From assembly GCA_013339895.1 (NCBI GenBank), contig JABACO010000002.1, forward strand, positions 11,883,610-11,947,609: 64,000 nucleotides of DNA, given 5' to 3'. The notes under the pieces are model-generated. The model worked only from the letters and a program-made list of their open reading frames with translations. It was not told where the DNA came from and did no database searches. This stretch comes from Ephydatia muelleri. Its lineage: Eukaryota > Porifera > Demospongiae > Spongillida > Spongillidae. Shown piece by piece: positions 1 through 10,554 of the stretch; within the stretch, counting starts at the first letter, position 1, and every line of letters starts with the position of its first letter. Made by a program: the position numbers and the translations under genes.

Positions 1-530
1 AGGGTGGTGATGGAAGAGCAGTGTGGCCAGTGGTATACTTGTGTAAGGTGGTGATGGAAGAGTAGTGTGGCCAGTGGTGTACTTGTGTAGGGTGGTGATG
101 GAAGAGCAGTGGTGTATTTGTGTAGGGTGGTGATGGAAGAGCAGTGTGGCCAGTGGGGTACTTGTGTAGGGTGGCCAGTGGTGTACTTGTGTAGGGTGGT
201 GATGGAAGAGTAGTGTGGCCAGTGGTGTACTTGTGTAGGGTGGTGATGGAGGGGGCGTGGCAAGTGGTGTACTTGTGTAGGGTGGTGATGGAAGAGTAGT
301 GTGGCCAGTGGTGTACTTGTGTAGGGTGGTGATGGAAGAGTAGAGTGGCCAGTGGTGTACTTGTGTAGGGTGGTGATGGAAGAGTAGTGTGGCCAGTGGT
401 GTACTTGTGTAGGGTGGTGATGGAAGAGTAGTGTGACCAGTGGTGTACTTGTGTAGGGTGGTGATGGAAGAGCAGTGTGGCCAGTAGTGTACTTGTGTCG
501 GGTGGTGATGGAAGAGTAGTGTGGCCAGGC
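1..530. repeat. 44-bp minisatellite
   Basis: About eleven copies of a 44-bp G-rich unit (core gtggccagtggtgtacttgt followed by agggtggtgatggaagag). Some copies are shortened or internally deleted. The array is open at the window edge, so its full length is unknown. Open frames inside it are a by-product of the repeat. Confidence 0.93.
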
Positions 531-1403
531 ACTTGCCCCGTTCACCACCATAACTTGAGGACAAGATGTTCCTTAAGCTTTTCATGTAGTGACACTATTT
601 CATCTCAAAGGGGTCATTGGATTCACGTGACCTTGGAGGGCGTGGCACTTGACAGTTGAGTTGTACAATTCAATTTGTAGCACACTTGCCCTGTTCACCA
701 CTATAACTCTAGGACAAGATGTTCCTTAAGCTTTTCATGTAGTGACACCTTTTCACCTCAAAGGGGTCATTGGATTCACGTGACCTTGGGGGGCGTGGCT
801 CTTGACAGGTGTGTTGTACAATTTATTTTGAAGCACACTTGTCCCGTTCACCACCATAACTTGAGGACAAGATGTTCCTTAAGCTTTTCATGTAGTGAAA
901 CCTTTTCTCCTCAAAAGGGTCAAAGGATTCACGTGACCTTGGGGGGCGTGGTACTTGACAGGTGAGTTGTACATTCAATTTGTAGCACACTTGCACTGTT
1001 CACCACCATAACTTGAGGACAAGATGTTCCTTAAGCTATTCATGTAGTGACACCTTTTCACCTCAAAGGGGTCATTGGATTCACGTGACCTTGGAAGGCG
1101 TAGCACTTGACAGGTGAGTTGTGCTATTCATTTTGTAGCACACTTGCCCCATTCACCACCATAACTTGAGGACAAGATGTTCCGTAAGCTATGTACATGT
1201 AGTGACACCTTTTCACCTCAAAGAGGTCATTGGATTCATGTGACCTTGGAGTGCGTGGCACTTGACAGGTGAGTTGTACAATTCAATTTGTAGCACACCT
1301 GTCCATTTCACCACCATAACTTGGGGACAAGATGTTCCTTAAGAGTTTCATGCAGTGACACCTTTTCACCTCATAGGGGTCATTGGATTCACGTGACCTT
1401 GAG
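530..1403. repeat. Tandem array, ~153-bp unit, six copies
   Basis: Copies begin near 530, 682, 836, 987, 1141 and 1297. Each contains the words ttcaccaccataacttgagg and gacaagatgttcc and ends with gattcacgtgaccttgg plus a ggcgtgg/cacttgacagg block. The last copy is cut after the gaccttg word near 1403. It abuts the 44-bp minisatellite directly. Confidence 0.9.
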
Positions 1404-2008
1404 CAACACTCTCATCACACACTGGGAATCTCCATGGAAGTCTATAAACCCTTTTCTGTCGTTGCCATGGATTCTTTTGCAAAGAAGCATTTGTTTTCAC
1501 CACAAACATTGACTTTATTTGTACACTATCATTTTGCTTTTTGCAATGACATATTTGGAGGAGTAATTCTTAACATAACATCACCTGCATTCTGTCAATG
1601 TATCGTCATTACTTCCTATAGATCACTAGGCATACATCAAATGATTAATAGTCATTGCAATGAGAGTGTTACGGTCAACAAACTTTTCAAGTGTACCAGC
1701 TAGCTACATATAGATCTCCAATTAATGCTCTGTGTATTGATTAGTTTTTAAAAAATATGTTTGTCAATTAATAGAGCTACTCACCACGTGGCATATTATC
1801 GATTGATGTCGTGCTGTAAGGAAAGAAAGGAACTGTCTATGGTTAGTTGGTTGCAATTGCAAATTGCAACGATTGTGTTTCATCCAACAGATTCTCATTG
1901 CTGAGTGTATATTGTTGACTTCAATCTTATCTCGAGGTCGTAGCTAGTTTGTGTCGTTTTTCCCTACCAAGTTTTCCGTAGCACAGCCCCATGCAACTTG
2001 TGGTAAAT
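1404..2008. other. Unannotated AT-rich stretch
   Basis: No exon with convincing splice borders, no RNA gene and no repeat was seen. A 106-codon open frame at 1383-1703 starts inside the upstream tandem repeat and has no recognisable motif, so it is not called as a gene. Confidence 0.5.
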
Positions 2009-2056
2009 TTCACACACATGCACGCACACACGCATGCACGCACACACACACGCACG

Positions 2057-2119
<63 letters not shown>
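2009..2119. repeat. CA microsatellite
   Basis: Alternating CA tract with interspersed GCACG variants at its left side, then pure CA. The Thr/His and Cys/Val open frames over it are low-complexity shadows. Confidence 0.95.
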
Positions 2120-2120
<1 letters not shown>

Positions 2121-2165
2121 AGGATCTTTCACTGCAGCGTACTTCTTTGTGACCGCGCCGTTACC

Positions 2166-2463
2166 ATGGCTTCCAGAACGGCTTTTAGTTCGCACAAGTA
2201 AGTCTCTCTTGTTTTTCCCCCCCTCGAGTCATGATTAGAGACGTCATGAAAAGGTCAGCAAAATCGGATACGGCGCGGGTAAGAGATTGTGTTTTCATTC
2301 ACAATTGCTGCTAATCTGTGTCTTTTCTTATATGTAAATAAAAGAGTGGAGTTGGAGCGTAAAAAGGTAAACGCTTCGCTAGGCTTTCTTTACCTCTTTT
2401 TCTATACTCTCAGCTAAGAGTCTGAGAGATCAAGGTGGTGTCAAGCACAAGAAATCCCGCTAA
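2166..2463 (+). CDS. Possible tiny three-exon basic protein
   Basis: An ATG in good context (taccATGG) at 2166 opens a 32-bp exon ending at a strong donor (gtaagtct after 2197). A 22-bp exon at 2345-2366 follows (acceptor taaaag, donor gtaaac), then 2419-2463 ending in TAA. The phases fit (2, then 0) and give a Lys/Arg-rich peptide of about 32 residues beginning MASRTAFSSHK. The last acceptor (ctaag) is weak; a stronger acceptor 5 bases upstream leads to an early stop. I do not recognise the product. It could be chance splice-like sequence or the 5' end of a longer gene. Confidence 0.2.
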
Positions 2464-3097
2464 CTGCGTAGGCTAGCTGAGTGCATTTTAATTTTTACGG
2501 ATGACCGTTTTTCTTGCTATAGCTGTTCTGAGGGGAAGCAGTTTGAAGCGCTGGCCAGCACGACGCGCAACTCTCCCGTTGTCGCGTTGCAATGGATTGC
2601 TGAGCAACTCGTGCAGCGAGTTGAAGAGCCAGCAGTGGAGTCTTTCCTCGATAGCTGCAGAGTTTGAACGTTGAATATTGATTGTTGTACGTGTATGTTT
2701 TAGATTGTAGTAAATTAAGAATCCAACTAGTATACCATGAACAGAATCGGAGTGCGTACCCAGCACCGTATACGGTGCAAAGTGTCACAAAGTGGTATAC
2801 GGAGACATTGTTTTGTGAATCCTTCTAAGCGCACGTGATGCGGTTGAGGATACTCGAAATATGTACATTGCGAAACTGGTTCATTCCGCAAGTGGGATTC
2901 TTGATGCGTAAACTCGAAATTTACGCAAAATATCCGATAGCGTATATCCAGTTTTTTGCACAGTGAGGGGCGTTATACATAAACAACCCACCAATACTGT
3001 AACTAATGACAATGCAAGCATCCCTCCCTCCGTCACATAATTATGATCCAAGTGAGCTGTTTGTACTTTTATGTCTTTCGATCGATCGGCTATACTA
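2464..3097. other. Unannotated spacer
   Basis: No supported gene. Open frames of about 95 codons on the minus strand lack motifs and splice context. Confidence 0.4.
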
Positions 3098-3394
3098 CAC
3101 AGGGAAAAAAATGATTTTACGATGGTAGAAATGTAATGTATTTTTGTTGTAATGCAGTGTATATCGTGTGGTAAAACATTGTATATGCGTTATTTGAAAT
3201 ACAACAAAATTGTGCTTTTACTACGGTTGTATTTTTCACAATGGTTGTAAATTTTACTATGAATTACAACGTATTTACAGTAAGAATACATCAAATTTCA
3301 ACGTTACACGCGGCATGAATGGCAATAGAATACAATCATTGCATTCACGTTTTACAACGTTTGTACAACGTTTAACAACGTTGTACTACGCCTC

Positions 3395-3472
3395 GTGCCA
3401 GGCCTTTCCTGTCGTCTCGTACCCAGACCCGCAGTGCCAGGCCTTTCCTGTCGTCTCGTACCCAGACCCGCA
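3395..3472. repeat. 39-bp direct duplication
   Basis: Two exact adjacent copies (3395-3433 and 3434-3472) containing gtctcgtacccagacc. The same word forms the arms of the hairpin at 55392-55488, so this may be a remnant of a dispersed small element. Confidence 0.8.
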
Positions 3473-3639
3473 TGCAAATATTGTGCACAAAACAATTTGT
3501 TTCCCAAAACGTTCAATTACGAACCATATAGCAGCAATACACGCACTACAGTATAGTGTCTTCTTTTGATAGCCCAGCAGCTCTGTTAAGGGTAACCCTT
3601 TTTTCTTCCATTAGCCGGTTTCCAACATGTGCCATCATT

Positions 3640-4350
3640 TCTCTCAACGTACAGTTCTTCTTTGGCCTTGGAAGCCAGCATCATCAATTGCTGATACCAC
3701 TGAATTAAGACTTGGTTTTGTAGCATGACTCCTACTCCACCACTTTTTGGTAACCAGAACAGCATCAGCTTCATCCACGACATTTGCGATCTATTAGAAT
3801 TGAAAGTAAAACTGGATATTTTGTAACCTGAACATACCATTTGTTGGCTATGTAGAAATTCTTTGTTGAGCCTGATCGACCTAGCTCTCTGTAGCTCATA
3901 GTCAGACCTTTCATCACCACAATCTGCACCACTCAATTCCAAACCCTAATGAGTAATTGAGGTGATTGAACTGCATCATATGAATTTGCTCACAAGACAC
4001 TGTTTAGCTGTTGACTAAATGATTGGAATGATAATTTCTTACATGCATGCAAAGTGCATACCTCCGATCCTGACAGAGCAGTGCGCCTATTTGTACCTGC
4101 TCTCAATGGTAGCTCCATCTGCGATCTGGAAGGTGTAGATACCTGCTTTGTTGTTGCTGGCTGACTTGAATGTGATGTACTGCAAGGCAAATCAGTCACA
4201 GAGGTAGAGGTATACTGCACGCGTGCATGTGTTTTTGCAACACAGAGATTTTCTAGCACACGCACAACAGTTGTGAACCTGCAATTAAAAAATGAATAAA
4301 CCTTTTGGCAGCTTCTGGAGTGACGTGACTGCTTGGTGGGGATGGAACCT
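3640..4350 (-). CDS. Weak gene-like exons, unrecognised
   Basis: On the minus strand several short coding-looking stretches have splice-like borders. One ends at a good donor (gtatgttc) after residues SDYELQRARSIRLNKEFL, a Tyr-Glu...Arg...Asn-x-x-Phe-Leu pattern that I associate with N-terminal regions of multicopy invertebrate proteins. An upstream Ser/Thr/Pro-rich stretch (residues such as TSHSSQPATTKQVSTPSRSQ) has an acceptor-like tgcag. I cannot join them into one secure model. They lie inside the TIR-bounded element and may be captured host exons or element-encoded. Confidence 0.25.
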
Positions 4351-4987
4351 ATGATAAAGAAAGCAACAGCAATGAAACGCAAGCAGCATCATATAGCTAT
4401 TTGCAAACCGTTTCGAAATCCTCAATAGTTGGTAACTCGTGACTGCCCTGTGGCACAGTAAAAAAAAAAGTTTTGTGTGTGTGTGTGCGTGTGTGGCATG
4501 GTTCATTCATTAGATATCCGTTACATTGATTACATCAGTACCGATTTTAGAGGACGCTTCAAGTTGTTGACTTCATTTGCGGCTCAGCAGAAACTTGCTG
4601 GTTTGCCTTCACTAGCACTATATACATTCTTCCTTCCGACTGCCAACCGTCGTATGGCCTCATCAATTGGCCGTTCTCCACGCGCACACCACAATACCGC
4701 GAATTGTACCGCAAACCAGAGGTGGGCACTCCGATTAACGAGTCGAGAGAGGAGTAAAGCGCCCTTCAGAGTCATCTTCTAACTCTAGTTGTTCTACACC
4801 CTCAACTGTAACAACTATATAGTCTGCTCCGGCCATCTCCATCTGAATGAATGACCTTACCAGCGGTTGACGGCTAAATTATTCATTCAAAACCGCGCGC
4901 ATTCATCACGTGCGAAGCAATAAGATAAGCACTTACACAAACAAATTTGCCTGTCCGACTATATAACGTTATGCACCATATAGATAA

Positions 4988-5377
4988 ATGTGTGCAGCAT
5001 TAATTCAATCCAAACTAACGAAGCAGGTTCCATGTCCTTGCCCCCTTTGTAACGGCCAACAGCGTGACAAAAGAACAGCTGTAAGTCATGCTCTCCGATA
5101 CAAGTGCAGTCCATCAGTTCTAGAGGAAAGTGATAGGCGTCTTGCGGAGGTTGAAGGTTCTGTTGAGGGAGGTATGACAACAGTCAATGACAGCCATCCT
5201 GTGGAGGAAGAAGGTATGATAATCGATAATGGCCATCCTGATGAATACAAAACACAGCACACTAGTTTTGAAGACTCCCTTCAACACTCACAACAAGATC
5301 ACACTCCCTGCCCATCACAGAGACAGCTCTGTCAGAAGGGCAACACTAGCCGACATACGGTTGGCTTGATATTCTAA
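4988..5377 (+). CDS. Small Cys-rich ORF running into satellite
   Basis: A 129-codon open frame. Near its start it has a Cys/His cluster (CPCPLCNG then an H about 15 residues on), which could bind zinc and resembles short Cys motifs near the N-termini of some transposon-encoded proteins. The middle is acidic (VNDSHPVEEEG, NGHPDEYKTQ) with two related ...HP(V/D)E blocks. The last third is the first unit of the 151-bp satellite, so the natural C-terminus may be lost or replaced. I do not recognise a specific family. It may be an exon of a larger gene, as no second exon could be tied to it. Confidence 0.35.
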   Translation: MCAALIQSKLTKQVPCPCPLCNGQQRDKRTAVSHALRYKCSPSVLEESDRRLAEVEGSVEGGMTTVNDSHPVEEEGMIIDNGHPDEYKTQHTSFEDSLQHSQQDHTPCPSQRQLCQKGNTSRHTVGLIF

Positions 5378-6262
5378 TTAATCACCACATACATATACAG
5401 AATGCTACACAGGCACAAGAGGAAAGACACCCAAAGTGTCACAACAAGAACACACTCCCTGCCCATCACAGAGACAGCTCTGTCAGAAGGGCAACACTAG
5501 CCGACATACGGTTGGCTTGATATTCTAATTAATCACCACATACATATACAGAACGCTACACAGGCACAAGAGGAAAGACACCCAAAGTGTCACAACAAGA
5601 ACACACTCCCTGCCCATCACAGAGACAGCTCTGTCAGAAGGGCAACACTAGCCGACATACAGTTGGCTTGATATTCTAATTAATCACCACATACACATAC
5701 AGAACGCTACACAGGCACAAGAGGAAAGACACCCAAAGTGTCACAACAAGATCACACTCCCTGCCCATCACAGAGACAGCTCTGTCAGAAGGGCAACACT
5801 AGCCGACATACAGTTGGCTTGATATTCTAATTAATCACCACATACACATACAGAACGCTACACAGGCACAAGAGGAAAGACACCCAAAGTGTCACAACAA
5901 GATCACACTCCCTGCCCATCACAGAGACAGCTCTGTCAGAAGGGCAACACTAGCCGACATACGGTTGTCTGATATTCTAATTAATCACCACATACACATA
6001 CAGAACGCTACACAGGCACAAGAGGAAAGACACCCAAAGTGTCACAACAAGATCACACTCCCTGCCCATCACAGAGACAGCTCTGTCAGAAGGGCAACAC
6101 TAGCCGACATACGGTTGGCTTGATATTCTAATTAATCACCACATACATATACAGAATGCTACACAGGCACAAGAGGAAAGACACCCAAAGTGTCACAACA
6201 AGAACACACTCCCTGCCCATCACAGAGACAGCTCTGTCAGAAGGGCAACACTAGCTGACATA
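5289..6262. repeat. 151-bp satellite, ~6.5 copies
   Basis: Units start at 5289, 5440, 5591, 5742, 5893, 6043/6044 and 6194, each beginning cacaacaag and containing agagacagctctgtcag (itself an imperfect palindrome) and gatattctaattaatcacc. Copies differ by only a few bases and one short deletion, so the array is young. Confidence 0.95.
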
Positions 6263-7062
6263 CAATACACACCTATACCAGGGAATGTTCTGATTACAAT
6301 ACTGTACATGTAAACACATAGAAGAGTGAACAGTTGACTCACCCTATGTCGGACCACCGTCACATACACAGGTGTATTGGCATTGATTCAGATTAGTAGA
6401 AGGCCAGCACTGTTGCGCACTTACTGAGGGCATGAAGGGAAGCAAGACAAGAATGTATTAGAATGCACACTTGTAGGCCAACACATGCCGTCACGCACCT
6501 ATATATGTAAATACCGAAAGCGGTGCGCACTAAACAAGATGAAAGTGGTCTAGAATTGAAACGCACATGCACACACAATCGCACTTATCTAACGCCGCTC
6601 AGCATACTGAGTACACGCACGCACTTCTTCAAACACCGCTCCTCCCAAACCACATTTACGATTGATGCGAGAATGAAAGATTAACGCACAAGCTGAGTAG
6701 CATGTTGTTCAAAAGACAAGAGATACTCAACTTTTCGTCCTCCTGAGGAGCTCACACAAAGACCAACCATCACTAGCAAAAAGCAGATTTCTTTAAGTAA
6801 GGAGTCACGTGATCAGTAATTTGTAACCATTGTAAACCCTTGTATTTGTAATTACGCAATGTTTTCACTACGTTAGTTTGCCCAATTGCAATAGCTTACA
6901 ACGTTTTGTCATGGTACATCACTCGAATGTTGTAATTTGTTGTAATTTTTACAACAACGTATAGTAGCAACGATGTATTTGAAAAAACCATGGTTGTTCT
7001 ATGTTGTAGAGAATGGTAAAACATGGTAAAATAACCATTGTATTTTCAACTTTTTCCCTGTG

Positions 7063-7722
7063 CTACTGAACAAAGTTTCGAACCGGCTTACATTACAGGC
7101 TACATGTATGTAGTACTTACATTAGTTACATATACTTAATACTAGATCAGAGGTCGCAGACGTTACGTATGTACAATCACGTAACAGCTAGAGTGTGCAT
7201 AACGTCCCGCTGATCGACGCAACGTCCAGTGACTTTATATAACAACACCGCTTTCATGTAATCTTTACGTAATTTGATCGAGGTGGTGGCCTTATACATA
7301 AGCAAACAATTGAGCACACAACACCCCATCTTATAGCTAGACTATATTTGGTCCTCTAGAACAACATATACACTGATCGTATAACCACGCATGCATACAT
7401 GGCGAGTCCTATAGTATAACGTGTAAGCAATTGCCTCACACTCCCAAAACAGATCAAGTAAGATGGAAGGCGTGGTACATCTACTGTGCAGTACAATCGT
7501 TACGTAACCGTATATATTTGTTTAGGAATACACTTTAAGAGCGGTTGGGAGTACGTTGCATTTCTATGCACTTCAACTTACATGCATGTACGTCACAAAG
7601 CCGGCAATACATGTATGTCTTGTTATCTTATATACATGCAATCATCCGCGGTCAGTGTTAACGAAACTGATACTCTCGCTTGGTCAGTTGCAGGACTGTT
7701 TATTTAAACTTTCATTAAATAA
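7063..7722. promoter_or_regulatory. Upstream region of the pseudokinase-SH2 gene
   Basis: AT-rich flank between the transposon end and the first coding exon. It probably holds the promoter and 5' UTR, but no motif can be assigned with confidence. A 73-codon open frame here has no motif. Confidence 0.3.
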
Positions 7723-9956
7723 ATGAGTTTGTTTGTTTTCTTTCGAAAATTACGCCGCGTCCCCAGCATTCCCAAGCAAACGTTGGTATTCGTTAATCGA
7801 CACGAAATGGAAGATTTTTGTCTTCTGCGCCTCAACAATGTCAAGATCATTAGCGAAGTGGAGCAGACCTCAAATTATTCCATTCACCATGCCGAAGTGG
7901 CCGAAACACCGTGCTTCGTAAAGGCGATGCGCCAGACCGGTGTCACCGGTGGCGACGCTGCCGAGGATACCACCGAATTGCGCAGTCGACTTCACCGCGA
8001 GTGCGTCCTCTTAAACAGGCTGCGGCACCAGAGCATCGTACCATTCATGGGCATTCACTACGACAACGATCCAGCCAATCTCGTGCTGGTCACGGGATCC
8101 ACGTACATGGACTTGGAGACCTGCCTTCGAACGTATCCGACGATGCCGCTGTCGGTTAGGATATCTGTCCTCCTTGACGTTTTGCGCGGTGTCCTGTACC
8201 TCCACATCCAGGACCCGTCGATCATCCTGTGCAACCTGACGCCGAAAAGCATTCACGTGACCAGCGACATGAAGGGCACTCTTACGGACCTGAACGAGGT
8301 AATCGCCGTAGGAGGGAAGGTGCCCAAGACCCTACCGGCGTACTGCCAAGCTCCCGAAAGCAAGGGCCACCCTCCACGCTTGCAGAGAAGAACGGACATC
8401 TTTCATTTAGGTGTGCTTGCCCTCCGCCTGTTTTCCACGGGTAGGGAAGAGTCGGGATCGGTCGCGCAGCCGAGTGAGAGCGAGTTGCTGCAGCGTGAGG
8501 GTTCACTGCTGATATTGATCAGCAGCTTTCTGCACGAAAGTCCGGAGCTGAGGCCGAGGGCAAACAACGCCTGCAAGCGTTTGAAGGAGATTGCCGCGAA
8601 GCATCCGAAGGAATTTTCAGATGTCCTCCAGCTGTACTCGGAGCAGTGCAAGATGGTTCAGTGCATGGCTCTAATTGGAAGCGCCGAGGCGGACAGTGCC
8701 GAGCTCCTTCTGCGGTGCCAGACGTTGGAACAGGAGAAGTCCCAGCTTGCTACTGCGGTCACCGCACTCAGAGAAGAGATGGCTGCTTTGCAAGGGCAGC
8801 TCTCTCAATCAGAGAGTACAGTAAGTCACACTACGGCACGTGATTTGACACTTGATTGCGCCATAGTGTATTTCATCTCGCTCCTTCTTCCGCCTCTCAT
8901 ATCTTCAGGCACAAATGGAACACAAAAGGCGCTCCCACCTAAAGTTTTTCACACTTACAATTGGGAGCAGAGCCGCACGAAAAAAGGATGCATTAAAGGT
9001 AACGATATACAATGAAGAGATTCTCTGCTACAATTATGCAGCTACGGAGCCGCCCAGAAACCCAATGGCATATTGCACGAATACATTTTTCATGCAACTT
9101 TACTTACATCTTTATGTACGTCGCAGGCACTCAAGCCACAAACTACAGCTCGCGGCCAGTCTGCAGCTTACTTAGCTGACGGATTTATCCCTAGGAAGGT
9201 GGCCGGTACTTTGCCAGATGCACAATCTGTAAAACGAAGTCAAAAACGACCTTGCACTGAGATTAGGTAACGATTGCATGTAATGCCTTTGTTGTCAGTA
9301 CCCTTTGCCCGCGTCCATCCACAGCTGTAAATCATTATGCACGAGCCATGCTGTATACCCGCATGAAAAATGTTAGTTCATGGTCCGTGGTCAGAGCCGT
9401 AGCTAGCAAGGTGTGGAACAGAGAAGGCAGTTCCACTCTCCTTTCCTCTCGGTCCGGCCGGACTAGGCCAGTCTCCTAGGATATCAGACCTCTGCAGACC
9501 GTGCAGGATTTCCTGCTTTACCGATGTCAATTTTCCAAACCCAATTTCTTAGCTTCCGCGGTCCTTCTGTGTCAAGGTTCATGACCAAACGTCCGATGCG
9601 TATATGCATGCGACTAGATAATGTTGAGGAACATGTTGTGTTAGCGATAATTATATGTTTAGGCGCCAGATCTATTGTGATTATGCATAGGGAATGCATA
9701 AAGCGACGGGCACTGCCGGCATGGGTTCAGCCATCACGAGCTTGTATCGAGCAATATTCCGTTGCGGCGGGTAAAACCTATTTGTATCTGAAAAGTTGTT
9801 TGAAATATTCATGTTTAGTACAATATAATGATAAGCTATCCTTTCTAGGATAGCTCCTCCGCCATAAACCTTTTATTATCTGGTGCATATATATATTGAA
9901 ATAAGGATGTAAATAATAATGTGCATTTATTTCTATTATTATAATACAATAACATG

Positions 9957-9999
<43 letters not shown>

Positions 10000-10198
10000 G
10001 ACTTGCCACCTCCACATGCCGGCCAAAGTCCACCATACTCCACGAGATCTATGGTCGGCTGAATCTCAACCTTGTGTGTGCCAATGCCACAGCTATCCTT
10101 TCTAGGATAGCTCCTCCGCCATAAACCTTTTATTATCTGGTGCATATATGTATTGAAATAAGGATGTAGTTAATACAATTACTATTATTATAAATATG

Positions 10199-10234
<36 letters not shown>

Positions 10235-10499
10235 CTTGTGTATGCCAATGCCACAGCTATCCTTTCTAGGATAGCTCCTCCGCCATAAACCTTTTATTAT
10301 CTGGTGCATATATATACTGAAATAAGGATGTAAATAAAAATTTATGTATGTAATATTTATACAATTTTAATAATTCCTAAATAAAATAATAATAATCATA
10401 ATAATAACTCGCAGGCAACGAATACAGTAAACGCCCACATGAATGATATATAATTTATTATTATTATTATTATTATTATTATAATTATCATTATGAATG

Positions 10500-10554
<55 letters not shown>

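Larger units (their letters stand above)
3098..7062. mobile_element. Putative CACTA-like (CMC) DNA transposon, ~3.96 kb
   Basis: Both ends carry the 12-bp inverted repeat CACAGGGAAAAA (3098-3109 and, reversed, 7051-7062), each flanked outside by the trinucleotide CTA, which may be a 3-bp target duplication. The 150-250 bp inside each end are rich in variants of the same short words (tggtaaaacat, ttgtaa, acaacg) in both orientations, like the subterminal repeats of CACTA-group elements. TIRs starting CAC and a 3-bp duplication suit the CACTA/Mirage/Chapaev group. No DDE transposase was recognised inside, so the element is non-autonomous, badly decayed or of another family. It contains a 151-bp satellite and two weak gene-like stretches. 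Confidence 0.55.

Noticed and set aside
1927-2238. Open frames of Thr/His or Cys/Val repeats over the CA tract
   Set aside because: Pure by-products of dinucleotide repeats; the same occurs at 15914-16404, 16596-16970, 35570-35888, 36158-36564 and 47391-47835.
5289-6262. 151-bp array considered as a CRISPR-like array
   Set aside because: Units are fully repeated without variable spacers, and the genome is animal.
8011-8256. Minus-strand open frames within the kinase exon
   Set aside because: Shadows of the plus-strand pseudokinase coding sequence.
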